From Halogeometricum sp. S3BR5-2 (lineage in GTDB: Archaea > Halobacteriota > Halobacteria > Halobacteriales > Haloferacaceae), in the NCBI RefSeq assembly GCF_031624635.1, contig NZ_JAMQOQ010000002.1, forward strand, positions 248,001-312,000: DNA of 64,000 nucleotides, read 5' to 3'. The notes below the pieces were generated by a model. It saw only the letters and a list, made by a program, of their open reading frames with translations. It searched no databases and had not been told where the DNA came from. Position 1 is the stretch's first letter. Every line of letters starts with the position of its first letter. A program made the translations under genes and the position numbers. Below, piece by piece: positions 44,298-52,944 of the stretch.

Positions 44298-45020
44298 ATG
44301 ACTGAGGGGATAGACTTCGACGTCGCGGACGCCGACGCCGTCGCCGAGCGACGCGACGAGGTGGTCGCCGCCGTCGAGTCCCACGCCGGCCGCATCGCGC
44401 GCGAACTCGCCCTCCTCCAGGGCGGCGACTACGGACAGCGCTCGTTCAAGACCGAACGGGGGGCGTGGACGCTCAAGTACGAGGGCGGCGCCCTCCAGTA
44501 CCTCCGCTTCGAGGGGCGGGGCGGCGTCGATACGTACGTCGTCTCGACGAAACGCCCGCCGGACCCGACGGAACTGGCGACGGCGATGCGGGACTACGAG
44601 GCGTTCGTCGAGTCGTACAACGACCACGTCGACTCCCTGTCCGGCGTCCTCGACGACGTGTCCACCGACTTCCCGGACCCCCGCGGGACGGACGCCGTCG
44701 TCGCGGAACGCGACCGGGTGGTCGGCCGGATTCGGGAGGTGTGCGACGAGATGGCCGTCCAGTTGCACCGCTACGACGGCACCGACTACGGCACCTTCGC
44801 GACCACCGTCTCGGGCACCCGCTGGGAACTGAAGCGCGACGTGGACCGGGCGTCGTACCTCCGGGTCGGCGGCGAGGGGGGTGTCTACCTCCTCTCGCAG
44901 TACGAACCGCCCGCCGCGCCGGACGTGCGCCGCCTCGTCGGCGACTTCGCGGCGTTCGTCGAGTCGTACAACGACCACGTCGACGGGTTGGAGTCCGACC
45001 TCGACGGCGTCTCGCTCTGA
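44298..45020 (+). CDS. Protein built from an internal tandem duplication, 240 aa
   Basis: A cytosolic acidic protein with two homologous halves. Half one has YGQRSFKTERGAWTLKYEGG ... DYEAFVESYNDHVDSL; half two has YGTFATTVSGTRWELKRDVD ... DFAAFVESYNDHVDGL. FVESYNDHVD is identical in both. Each half begins with a helix (AVAERRDEVVAAVESHAGRI and AVVAERDRVVGRIREVCDEM) followed by a small beta sheet. No catalytic signature visible. Unknown family. Start at ATG 44298, well spaced from the ferritin-like gene. Confidence 0.75.
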   Translation: MTEGIDFDVADADAVAERRDEVVAAVESHAGRIARELALLQGGDYGQRSFKTERGAWTLKYEGGALQYLRFEGRGGVDTYVVSTKRPPDPTELATAMRDYEAFVESYNDHVDSLSGVLDDVSTDFPDPRGTDAVVAERDRVVGRIREVCDEMAVQLHRYDGTDYGTFATTVSGTRWELKRDVDRASYLRVGGEGGVYLLSQYEPPAAPDVRRLVGDFAAFVESYNDHVDGLESDLDGVSL

Positions 45021-45041
45021 TTTTCCGCCGATTCGCCCGAG

Positions 45042-45347
45042 TCAGCCGGACGACAGAGAGACCATCGCGAACGCGAACGCCACCGTGGCGACGCCGGCGA
45101 GGAGATACAGGGACGTCGGTGCGGACTCGGTTCCGCGGGGAAACCGCTCCGGTCTGATGTGGCCGACGACACCGCTTCCGACCGCGAGGATGCCGAGAAC
45201 GATACCGCCGAACTCGGCGGTCGGCCGACCGACTGCGGGCCCCGACAGCGCGCCGAACGCGACCAGCAGCGTCCCGAGCAACACCGTGACGTAGCCGTGG
45301 AGGGTCGCCCGACGGACGGACGGCAGGGGTCCGGGCGTCTCGCTCAT
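45042..45347 (-). CDS. Small three-helix membrane protein, 101 aa
   Basis: Begins MSETPGPLPSVRRATLHGYV and has three hydrophobic helices (~residues 20-38, 44-62 and 78-98), separated by polar loops VGRPTAEFGG and RPERFPRGTESAP. No motif suggests a function. The reading frame is supported by hydrophobic periodicity and codon use. Confidence 0.65.
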   Translation of the reverse strand: MSETPGPLPSVRRATLHGYVTVLLGTLLVAFGALSGPAVGRPTAEFGGIVLGILAVGSGVVGHIRPERFPRGTESAPTSLYLLAGVATVAFAFAMVSLSSG

Positions 45348-45407
45348 CGTCCGCGGTTCGCGTCGCCCCCGCTTTCCTGTTTCGCCGTTTCGTCGTCGCG
45401 CCGGCCC

Positions 45408-46394
45408 TCACGCGAGCAGGTACGCGAGCAGGTACGCCCCCGCGGCCACGGTCAGCGTCGCCAGTCCGGTCGCGAGGCCGCGCACCGCGCGGTCGGCCCG
45501 CGACCCGGTCCCCCACTCGGCGGCCGTCGCGCCGACGACGACGGCGAGGGGGACGACGGTGAACCCGAGGACGTGCGCGTCCACCATCGTCGGCCGCGGG
45601 AGCAGGAACGCCGCGGGCGCGTAGCCGACGCCGAGGACGGCCCATCCCGCGAACGCGTCGCGCAGGCGGCGGTCGGTCAGGCGGAGGAAGACGAGAAAGC
45701 CCGCCCACACCGTCGCCGCCTCGACGAAGAGAACGCCGAGGAGGTTCAGCGTCTGGTCGGACGCGAACGTCACCCGACCGGTCAGCGGCGAGGCGGCGAA
45801 CGGCGAGAGCAACGGCGGCGGCGCGGCCATGAAGACGTCGCCGAAGGGGTGCGAGAGGAAGCCGACGCCCGCGGCGGCGGCGAGGACGGCCACCGGCGCG
45901 ACGGTGCGCCGGGCGACGGCGAGACCGGCGAGGCCGGCGGTGGCGAGGTAGACGACGGCGACGACGGCCGAGGCATCGCCGGCGACTCGGGCCACCGCCG
46001 GGACGACGAGCGAGGAGACGAGGAGAGCGCCGACGGCGAGAGCGACGGCGGCCGTCGCGGGGACGGCGCCGGCGTCGGCCCGCGCGTCGCGGACGCGGCC
46101 GGTCGCGGCGGCGGCCGCGAAGCAACACGCCGCGGCGGCGCCGACGGGCAGGGGGTGCGTGACGACCCGGTGGACGCCGTTGGCGACGACCCAGAACGCC
46201 TCCCAGGAGAGGGGCGCCCCGCGCCCGACGGCGAGCAGGTACGTCGCGAACCCGTAGGCGACGTCGAGGTCGGGGAGAAGCGCGCAGAGGGCGGCGACGA
46301 ACCCCGCGGCGAGGGCGGTGCGCGCGTCGCTCCCGACGAATCGAGCGCCGGCGCCGGCGAGGGCGAACGCGAGGAACTCGTGGCCGACGAACAT
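45408..46394 (-). CDS. YdjM-like metal-dependent membrane hydrolase (DUF457 type)
   Basis: 328 aa, with about eight hydrophobic helices. The opening MFVGHEFLAFALAGAGA with its His, and the region ALLPDLDVAYG plus ANGVHRVVTHPLPVGAA (HRxxTH motif), match the YdjM/LexA-binding membrane hydrolase family, where His and Asp bind metal. A third HPFGD motif follows (SHPFGDVFM). Substrate unknown. A 21-codon ORF ends immediately before its ATG (see findings). Confidence 0.82.
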   Translation of the reverse strand: MFVGHEFLAFALAGAGARFVGSDARTALAAGFVAALCALLPDLDVAYGFATYLLAVGRGAPLSWEAFWVVANGVHRVVTHPLPVGAAAACCFAAAAATGRVRDARADAGAVPATAAVALAVGALLVSSLVVPAVARVAGDASAVVAVVYLATAGLAGLAVARRTVAPVAVLAAAAGVGFLSHPFGDVFMAAPPPLLSPFAASPLTGRVTFASDQTLNLLGVLFVEAATVWAGFLVFLRLTDRRLRDAFAGWAVLGVGYAPAAFLLPRPTMVDAHVLGFTVVPLAVVVGATAAEWGTGSRADRAVRGLATGLATLTVAAGAYLLAYLLA

Positions 46395-46559
46395 CTACGC
46401 GCTCGCTCGCGGCGTCGGCGCGGACGGTTCGGCGGCGGACGCGCGGGCGAGTCGAGACATATCGGTTGTCGTGAGAGAACCGCCGAACGGGCTATAATCT
46501 TTTCTCCTGTGCGGCCGCCGCCCCCGGAACCTACGTCGCTCGGGGCCGTCCGTCCCCGT

Positions 46560-46955
46560 ATGGACGTCACCGAGATAGACCACGCGAACCTCCACATCCC
46601 GGCCGACGGCGTCGAGGCCGCGGTCGAGTTCTACCGCGACCGACTGGGACTGGCGATAGAGAACCGCGAGTTGTACGAGTCGGGCGACAAGCCCTTCTTC
46701 TCCGTGCGCCTCGCGCCCGGCGCCGTCCTTCACCTCCAACCCGACGAGTCGTTCGAGGCGTCGGCGGGGGACGGGTTCGACCACCTCGCCCTCCGCGTCG
46801 ACGCCGGCATCGAGGAGCTGAAATCCCAACTGGACGAGGCGGGCGTCGACGTCGACCGCGAACTGGAACCGCTCGGCGCGACGGGTGTCGCCCCCGCTGT
46901 CTACGTCACCGACCCGTTCGGCTACACGCTCGAACTGAAAGCGGCGCGCGACTGA
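46560..46955 (+). CDS. VOC (glyoxalase/bleomycin-resistance) superfamily protein
   Basis: 131 aa with the two beta-alpha-beta-beta-beta modules of the VOC fold: IDHANLHIPADGVEAAVEFYRDRLGL and DHLALRVDAGIEELKSQLDEAG, then VYVTDPFGYTLELK. Likely metal ligands are His8/His~ in the first strand, Glu/His in DHLALRVD, and Glu in GYTLELK. The substrate could be a methylglyoxal adduct or other small molecule; glyoxalase I activity is only one choice. Start at ATG 46560. Confidence 0.85.
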   Translation: MDVTEIDHANLHIPADGVEAAVEFYRDRLGLAIENRELYESGDKPFFSVRLAPGAVLHLQPDESFEASAGDGFDHLALRVDAGIEELKSQLDEAGVDVDRELEPLGATGVAPAVYVTDPFGYTLELKAARD

Positions 46956-47022
46956 CCGCCCCTCGGAGGCGGCCGACGGACCGAACGCTTTTCGTCGCCG
47001 TGGGTCCAGTCACCGGTAACCG

Positions 47023-48291
47023 ATGACCGGACTACGCCCGGACACGTCGCGGCGGACCGGGACGGCGCTCGTCGTCCTCGGCGTCGCGCTCCTCGTCTCC
47101 TCGCTCGTCGTCAGCGCCGCCCTCGCACCGAACGTCGGCGGCGCCGGCGACGGGACAGGCGACGGCACCCGACAGACGCTCGTGGGGTCGCAAGGCGGCG
47201 GCCCCGGCCTCCACGAACGGGGGTCGGTGTACCTCCTCGACGGCCGCGAGATGCAGTGGCGGGCCGCGGAGACTGACAGCTACTTCGACGTGACGATGCT
47301 CGACAACGGCAGCGTCATGGCGGGGTTCATGGACTCCGGCTACGAGGAGTGCGGCCCGTACGACTCGCCGTGCACGCACACCGGGTTCCGCATCCTCGAC
47401 CCGACCGATAGCGGGGCCGACATCGTCTACGAGTACTCCTTCCCCGTGCGGACGCGGGGGAACAGCGAGGTGCACGACGTCGAGCGACTCGACTCCGGCG
47501 AGTACCTCGTGACCGACATGGAGTACGAGCGCGTGTTCACCGTGCGGAACGGCGAGGTGACCTGGCAGTGGAACGCGAGTTCGATGTACGACGCGCCGGA
47601 CGACCCGACGCGGACCGACTGGCTCCACATCAACGACGTGGACGTCATCGGCGAGGACCGCTATCTCGTCTCGGTGCGGAACGCCCACCAACTCGTCATC
47701 ATCGAACGCGGCGAGGGGGTCGTGGAGGTCATCAACGAGGACGAGAACGGGGACGGCATGGGCGACCCGCAACTGCTCCGCCAGCAGCACAACCCGCAGT
47801 GGCTGGGTAACGGCTCGGTTCTCGTCGCCGACAGCCACAACGACCGCGTCGTCGAACTCCACCGCAACGAGTCGACGGGCGCGTGGGAGCCGGCGTGGAG
47901 CCTCTACGAGGCCGAGGGCGTCGAGTTCAGTTGGCCCCGCGACGCCGACCGCTTGGAGAACGGGAACACGCTCATCACCGACTCGCTGAACCAGCGCATC
48001 GTCGAGGTGAACGAGTCCGGCGAGACGGTGTGGAGCTACGGGACGCCGGAGGTGCCCTACGAGGCCGAACGGCTCCCCGAGGGCGAGACGGTCGGCGGCC
48101 AGCGGTACGCCTTCGACCGCGCGGCGAGCGACGGCGGGAGCGGGGATATCCCCGTTCTCTCGCTGCTCCTCGTGGTGTTCCAGACCGGACTGCAGACGCC
48201 CTTCTGGTTCACCGAACTCCACGTCGCCATCACGCTCGTCTCCGTCGTGCTGGCGTTGGCGGGCGCCGTGCTAATCGTCAGGGACCGATAG
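47023..48291 (+). CDS. Arylsulfotransferase-like beta-propeller protein, membrane-anchored
   Basis: 422 aa. N-terminal helix (TALVVLGVALLVSSLVVSAAL) and C-terminal helix (HVAITLVSVVLALAGAVLIV) bracket an extracytoplasmic propeller of about six repeats: DSYFDVTMLDNGSVMAGF, DVERLDSGEYLVTDMEYERV, INDVDVIGEDRYLVSVRNAHQ, QQHNPQWLGNGSVLVADSHND and DADRLENGNTLITDSLNQRI. The repeat pattern and His residues (H-DV-R, QQHN) match the arylsulfotransferase (ASST) family, where His residues carry sulfate in catalysis. Whether it transfers sulfate is unknown. Confidence 0.85.
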   Translation: MTGLRPDTSRRTGTALVVLGVALLVSSLVVSAALAPNVGGAGDGTGDGTRQTLVGSQGGGPGLHERGSVYLLDGREMQWRAAETDSYFDVTMLDNGSVMAGFMDSGYEECGPYDSPCTHTGFRILDPTDSGADIVYEYSFPVRTRGNSEVHDVERLDSGEYLVTDMEYERVFTVRNGEVTWQWNASSMYDAPDDPTRTDWLHINDVDVIGEDRYLVSVRNAHQLVIIERGEGVVEVINEDENGDGMGDPQLLRQQHNPQWLGNGSVLVADSHNDRVVELHRNESTGAWEPAWSLYEAEGVEFSWPRDADRLENGNTLITDSLNQRIVEVNESGETVWSYGTPEVPYEAERLPEGETVGGQRYAFDRAASDGGSGDIPVLSLLLVVFQTGLQTPFWFTELHVAITLVSVVLALAGAVLIVRDR

Positions 48292-48350
48292 TCGGGATTC
48301 CCGAGACCGGCGTCCCGCGGCTTTTTGCGGCGCCCGGTCGGAGACGGCGT

Positions 48351-48920
48351 ATGGAACGCGACGCGGACGCCGACGAGGACCTGACGTGGGAGACGACCGA
48401 CACCGAAATCGACTACTCCTGCCCCGGGTTCGACGTCCGGCGGGACGAGGTGACGCTCCCCGACGGCACCGAGACGGACTTTCACTACGTGGACGAACCC
48501 GCGGCGGCCGTGATTCTCCCCTTCACCCCCGACGGCGACGTGGTGCTCGTCGAGGAGTGGCGCCAGGCGGTCGGTCGGGTGAACCGCGGCCTGCCCGCGG
48601 GGTCGCTCGAACCCGACGACGACGACGTCGGGGCCGCCGCGCGGCGCGAACTCGAAGAGGAGACGGGTTACGAGGCCGGGTCGATGGAGTATCTCGGCGC
48701 CGTCGAACCCTCCAACGGCCTCCTGAACAGCGTCCACCACCACTTCGTCGCGCGCGAGTGCGAACCGACGGGCGAACGGAATCTCGACTTCAACGAGAGC
48801 ATCCGGGTCGCCGTCGAGGCGTACGACGACCTGCTGGCGGCGGCGCTGGACGGCGACCTGCGCGACGGCCGCACGCTCGCCGGCGTCCTCAGATACGAAC
48901 TCGCCGAGCGCTGGCGCTGA
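48351..48920 (+). CDS. Nudix hydrolase (ADP-ribose pyrophosphatase-like)
   Basis: 189 aa. Domain features: VILPFTPDGDVVLVEEWRQ, then a Nudix box with GSLEPDDDDVGAAARRELEEETG. The box is one residue longer than the canonical GX5EX7REUXEEXGU between Gly and the first acidic residue, with Asp in place of the first Glu; the catalytic RELxEExG part is intact. This resembles ADP-ribose or NDP-sugar Nudix enzymes (length ~190, N-terminal beta domain). ADP-ribose is a reasonable but unproven substrate. Confidence 0.88.
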   Translation: MERDADADEDLTWETTDTEIDYSCPGFDVRRDEVTLPDGTETDFHYVDEPAAAVILPFTPDGDVVLVEEWRQAVGRVNRGLPAGSLEPDDDDVGAAARRELEEETGYEAGSMEYLGAVEPSNGLLNSVHHHFVARECEPTGERNLDFNESIRVAVEAYDDLLAAALDGDLRDGRTLAGVLRYELAERWR

Positions 48921-48982
48921 CCGAGTCGTGAGACCGTCACCGGAGCACGAATCGTTTTGCCCGCGGAAACCCAACGTCCGCT

Positions 48983-49801
48983 GTGTCCACTGACCCACGA
49001 ACGTCCTCGTCCGGGTCCTCCGTCTCGCCGGACTCGGACGCACGCTCGCTCCGCGCCCGCGTCCGGGCGCTCCTCGTCGCCGTCCTCTTGGCCGGTCTCG
49101 GCATCGCCGTCGGTTCGATACTCGTGCTCGCGGCCGGCCTCGCCTTGACCCTCGCCGGCGTCCCGATAACCCCCGTCCTGAGCATCGTCATCTCGTTGGC
49201 GCTGGCGACGGGCGTCGGGTTCGGCGGCGTCGCCCTCCTCTATCTGTGGTACCGCGACTTCGACATCTCCTACGTCGGCGTCCGCGTGCCGTCGCTCCGC
49301 GAGGTCGCCTACGTGGTCGGCGGCTACTTCCTCGCCTTGGGACTGGCGTTCTCCGCGGCGGTCGTCATCTCCTCGGTCGGCGCCGAGGGCGGGACGAACA
49401 ACGCCGCGCAGATCGGTATGGAGAACCCCGAGGTGCTGCTGTTGCTCATCCCGGCGTCGTTCCTGCTCATCGGCCCCGGCGAGGAACTGCTCTACCGCGG
49501 CGTCGTCCAGAACCGCATCCGCGAGCGGTTCCCGGCGGTCGTGGCGATTCCGGTCGCGAGCCTCATCTTCGCGTCCATCCACTACTTCTCGCTGTCGGGC
49601 GCCCCCTCCGCGCGCCTCATCAGCATCGCGGTGCTCGTCCTCCCGACGCTCGTCTTCGGCGCCGTCTACGAACTCTCGGACAACATCGTCGTCCCCGCCC
49701 TGACCCACGGCGCGTACAACGCGACGCTGTTCTCGGGGCTCTACCTCTTCGTGCGCTTCGGCGGGGAGATGCAACAGCAGGCGGCGTTGCTGTTCGGCTG
49801 A
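48983..49801 (+). CDS. CPBP (Abi/CAAX-type) intramembrane glutamic protease, 272 aa
   Basis: A polytopic membrane protein with about seven or eight helices. Motifs: EELLYRGVVQNRI (paired Glu), FASIHYFS (His) and LTHGAYNATLF (third motif), the same active-site set as the CPBP protein at 10273. The GTG at 48983 is the best start; the N-terminus is Ser/Asp-rich and charged before the first helix. It follows the Nudix gene by 62 bp and ends shortly before the converging gene at 49823. Substrate unknown. Confidence 0.88.
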   Translation: MSTDPRTSSSGSSVSPDSDARSLRARVRALLVAVLLAGLGIAVGSILVLAAGLALTLAGVPITPVLSIVISLALATGVGFGGVALLYLWYRDFDISYVGVRVPSLREVAYVVGGYFLALGLAFSAAVVISSVGAEGGTNNAAQIGMENPEVLLLLIPASFLLIGPGEELLYRGVVQNRIRERFPAVVAIPVASLIFASIHYFSLSGAPSARLISIAVLVLPTLVFGAVYELSDNIVVPALTHGAYNATLFSGLYLFVRFGGEMQQQAALLFG

Positions 49802-49822
49802 GCGCCGGGTCTTTCGCCGACC

Positions 49823-50383
49823 TCACTCCACCCGCAGACCCGCCCGCCCGAGCACCCGCCTCGCCTCCCTGAACCGCTCCTCGCCGTCGGTCGCGTACAG
49901 CGACGGGAGCGCCAGATACCGCCTTCGCGTCGCGCCGTCGGCGTCGTACACCACGAGCAGGCGGGGTTGTGTGAGCCCTTTCATCCCGCGATTGGTCTCC
50001 ACGACGCGCACGTCCGCTAACGGAATGCGACTCGCGGCGGTGTATCCCCGAACGACGCGGCGATAGATACCGAAGAGAGCGATGAGCGCGATGGCACCGA
50101 ACGCGGCGAGCGCCGGCCAGCCGAACGGGTCGCGGAGCAGACGCGCGAGCGACCACAGTCCGTACGGCACGACGAACGTCACCGACAGGAAAGCGACTTT
50201 CCCGAACCACCCCGCCGACCAGTAGTCCTCGTAGAGGTTCCGGTAGTAGCCCCAGTACGAGGACTCGACGTGGAGGTAGGTGTCGTCGACGAGACAGCGG
50301 CCGTCCTTGATTCGAAACGACTCGACTCGCGGCCACTCGGTCTCGGCCGACTGCGGACGCGCGCCTGCGGCGTCGGAGGGCAC
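49823..50383 (-). CDS. Two-helix membrane protein with PH-like C-terminus, about 186 aa
   Basis: The frame gives a soluble N-terminal segment with VESFRIKDGRCLVDDTYLHV and SYWGYYRNLYEDYW, two hydrophobic helices (VAFLSVTFVVPYGLW and PALAAFGAIALIALFGIY), and a C-terminal beta domain IPLADVRVVETNRGM...QPRLLVVYDADGAT, resembling a bacterial PH-type domain. I chose the GTG at 50383; the frame continues upstream but without a convincing start and opposite tgtA. The N-terminal boundary is uncertain. Function unknown. Confidence 0.6.
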   Translation of the reverse strand: MPSDAAGARPQSAETEWPRVESFRIKDGRCLVDDTYLHVESSYWGYYRNLYEDYWSAGWFGKVAFLSVTFVVPYGLWSLARLLRDPFGWPALAAFGAIALIALFGIYRRVVRGYTAASRIPLADVRVVETNRGMKGLTQPRLLVVYDADGATRRRYLALPSLYATDGEERFREARRVLGRAGLRVE

Positions 50384-50512
50384 GACGCGGAGTTGTTCTT
50401 TCTGTGACTTGAACGTTCGTTCGGGAGGACGGCCCGCCGAACGCGACCCTTCGCCCGGCGGTGACGGCCGGCCGAACGCAACCCTTAGCAACGCCGGCGG
50501 GAAAGCCCGACC

Positions 50513-52030
50513 ATGCGCGACCACTTCGAGATACGCGACGGGGACGCCGCCGGCCGAATCGGCGAACTCGACGTCCCCCGCGCGGGCGTGACGGTCGAGA
50601 CGCCGGCCCTGATGCCGGTCGTCAACCCCAACATCGTCACGGTGTCGCCCGCGCGCCTCGAGAGCGAGTTCGGGGCGCAGATTCTCATCACGAACTCCTA
50701 CATCATCCACAAGAACGACGACCTGCGCGAGGAGGCCCTCGAAACCGGCCTCCACGAGATGCTCGGCTTCGACGGCGCAATCGTCACCGACTCGGGGTCG
50801 TTCCAACTCGCCGAGTACGGCGAGATTTCCGTGACGACCCGCGAGATTCTGGAGTTCCAGTACGACATCGGGACCGATATCGGCACGCCCGTCGACATCC
50901 CGACGCCGCCGGACGTCTCCCGGGAGCAAGCCGAAGAGGAACTCGCGGTCACCGAGGAGGCCCTGCGCGACGCCGAGGCGGTGGATACGGGCGAGATGCT
51001 GGTCAACGCGCCCGTGCAGGGGTCGACGTACCCCGACCTGCGCGAGGAGGCGGGCCGGACGGCGTACGCGACGGAGTTGGACGTGTTCCCCGTCGGCGCC
51101 GTCGTCCCCCTGATGAACGCCTACCGCTACGACGACATGGTCGACGCGGTGGCGGGCGCAAAGCGCGGACTCGGCCGCGACGCGCCCGTCCACCTGTTCG
51201 GCGCGGGCCACCCGATGATGTTCGCCCTCGCCGTGGCGATGGGCTGCGACCTGTTCGACTCGGCCGCCTACGCCCTCTACGCCCGCGACGGTCGCTACCT
51301 CACCGTCCGCGGCACCGAACACCTCGAGGACCTCGACTACCTGCCCTGTTCGTGCCCCATCTGCGCCGAGCACTCGCCGAACGACCTGCGCGCGGCCGAG
51401 GGGGAGGAGCAGGAGCGACTCCTCGCCGAACACAACCTCCACGTCTCCTTCGAGGAACTCCGGCGCGTGAAGCAGGCCATCCGGTCGGGGAACCTGCTCG
51501 AACTGGTCGAAGAGCGCGCCCGGTCGCACCCGGCGATGCTCGACGGCTACCGCGCCCTCCTCGACCACGCCGACCAACTCGAACGCGAGGACCCCGTCTC
51601 GAAGGGGTCGTTCTTCTACCTCTCCGGAGAGAGCGCCCGCCGCCCGGAGGTGCGCCGCCACCGCGACAGACTCGACCGGTTGGACGTCTCGGGAACGGTG
51701 CTGCTCACGCAGGGCGGGGCGCCGACGGGCGACCGCTTCGACGCGGCGTGGCGCGTCCTCCCGCCGTTCGGCCCGTTCCCGCGCGCCCTCTCGGAGACGT
51801 ACCCGCTCACCGCGCAGGTGCCCGAGCGGACCGACCGCGCCGCCCGCGAGGCGGCCGCGGAGGGCGTCGCGCGACTGGCCGAGGCGAACCCCGAAACCGA
51901 GTTCGTCCTCGCCCACGACGGGTGGCCCGAGACGGCCCTCGCCCGCGTTCCCGACGGCGTCGAACTGGAACCGCTCGACGGGGTGTCTCCCGACGGCGCA
52001 TCCCCCGACGACGCCGACGAGACGGTCTGA
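50513..52030 (+). CDS. tgtA: Archaeosine tRNA-guanine transglycosylase (TgtA)
   Basis: Exchanges guanine 15 in the D-loop of archaeal tRNA for preQ0, the first step of archaeosine formation. 505 aa. Catalytic signature VTDSGSFQL with the nucleophile Asp (about residue 93), [17 protein letters not shown] (base binding), [17 protein letters not shown] and the zinc site [11 protein letters not shown]. The C-terminal region has the domains that position the D-arm in archaeal TgtA, though I do not see an obvious PUA. ArcS, which completes archaeosine, is encoded at 55895. Confidence 0.95.
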   Translation: MRDHFEIRDGDAAGRIGELDVPRAGVTVETPALMPVVNPNIVTVSPARLESEFGAQILITNSYIIHKNDDLREEALETGLHEMLGFDGAIVTDSGSFQLAEYGEISVTTREILEFQYDIGTDIGTPVDIPTPPDVSREQAEEELAVTEEALRDAEAVDTGEMLVNAPVQGSTYPDLREEAGRTAYATELDVFPVGAVVPLMNAYRYDDMVDAVAGAKRGLGRDAPVHLFGAGHPMMFALAVAMGCDLFDSAAYALYARDGRYLTVRGTEHLEDLDYLPCSCPICAEHSPNDLRAAEGEEQERLLAEHNLHVSFEELRRVKQAIRSGNLLELVEERARSHPAMLDGYRALLDHADQLEREDPVSKGSFFYLSGESARRPEVRRHRDRLDRLDVSGTVLLTQGGAPTGDRFDAAWRVLPPFGPFPRALSETYPLTAQVPERTDRAAREAAAEGVARLAEANPETEFVLAHDGWPETALARVPDGVELEPLDGVSPDGASPDDADETV

Positions 52031-52108
52031 GGCCCTCTTTGCGCCGGATTCTCACCCTCTCCGACATCTTCGGTGGGCTTAGGTGGTGTGCGCGAGTTAT
52101 GAGGGACA

Positions 52109-52384
52109 ATGGAGGCCGTCTTGTGGTACGTGCTGACGGGGACGCGCGGCGGAGCGAACCGCGCGCGCATCCTCCGGACGCTCGACGAACGGCCTCGCAA
52201 CGCGAACCAACTCGCCGAGGAGTTGGACCTCGATTACAAGACGGTCAGACACCACCTCGACGTGCTGATGGACAACGACGTCGTCCAACGGAGCGGAGAC
52301 GACTACGGGGCCGTCTACCTGCCCTCCCCGCGGGCGCAGTCGAACTGGGAGACGATAGAGGAGATTCTGGAGGGGATGGAGTGA
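52109..52384 (+). CDS. Small winged-helix DNA-binding protein (ArsR-like), 91 aa
   Basis: A single wHTH domain: RGGANRARILRTLDERPRNA, NQLAEELDLDYKTVRHHLDV (recognition helix) and LMDNDVVQRSGDDYGAVYLPS (wing). The C-terminal tail RAQSNWETIEEILEGME may dimerise. It is separated by only 54 bp from a small membrane protein gene and is a plausible regulator for it or for DUF7282. The ATG at 52109 gives a standard start for this family. Confidence 0.85.
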   Translation: MEAVLWYVLTGTRGGANRARILRTLDERPRNANQLAEELDLDYKTVRHHLDVLMDNDVVQRSGDDYGAVYLPSPRAQSNWETIEEILEGME

Positions 52385-52438
52385 ACATGGTCAGATTTGG
52401 GAAAGTGTATTTAAACGGCAACCGGCTAGGGAGAACGA

Positions 52439-52744
52439 ATGAGCATCTGGGTTGACGTCGCGCGCGCCGCCTCAGCAGTCAACATCCTGTTACTGCTGGC
52501 GCTCGCGTACGTCTGGGGCCGCAACTACCTCCAGTTCCGATCGAAGCACCCGCTGGGTCTGCTCATCTTCGCCTCGTTCCTCATCGCGCAGAACGCCCTG
52601 GCGCTGTACATGTACCTCGTCGACCCGACGCTCTCGGGGTGGTTCAGCACCGCCGTCCCCGTCATCGTCTGGCGACTGATGATGCTCCTGCACGTCTTCG
52701 AGACGGCCGGCCTCGTCTTCCTCGCGTGGATTACGTTCGACTGA
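52439..52744 (+). CDS. Small three-helix membrane protein, 101 aa
   Basis: Starts MSIWVDVARAASAVNILLLL; three hydrophobic helices (~residues 14-30, 40-60, 74-98) with the loop WGRNYLQFRSKHPLGL. No family named. An upstream box GATTTGGGAAAGTGTATTTAAA gives a promoter-like TATTTAAA 30-odd bp before the ATG. The gene sits between the wHTH gene and the DUF7282 gene. Confidence 0.75.
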   Translation: MSIWVDVARAASAVNILLLLALAYVWGRNYLQFRSKHPLGLLIFASFLIAQNALALYMYLVDPTLSGWFSTAVPVIVWRLMMLLHVFETAGLVFLAWITFD

Positions 52745-52890
52745 CGCGCCGACTCCGCTCCGCCAGCCCCCTCCGTTTTCCCCGTCCGCTCTTCCTTTCC
52801 GCCGGATGCCGCGTTTCTCTCGACGACTCTCGGCCGCGGAGACGCTTCGTCGGTCCTTCTGACACCGGAAAACGGTCGGAAGGGGGAGGG

Positions 52891-52925
52891 ATTTGGGTGA
52901 GAGTCCGGAAAATCTTCTTTTAAAT
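52891..52925 (+). promoter_or_regulatory. Shared promoter element, copy B
   Basis: ATTTGGGTGAGAGTCCGGAA (52891-52910) and AATCTTCTTTTAAATAT follow. It differs from copy A (43291) at only four positions over the first 34. TTTAAA is the TATA box, about 25 bp before the ATG at 52945, so transcription should start at or near that ATG (leaderless). Confidence 0.65.
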
Positions 52926-52944
52926 ATCGTCCGCCGGTTGGGGT

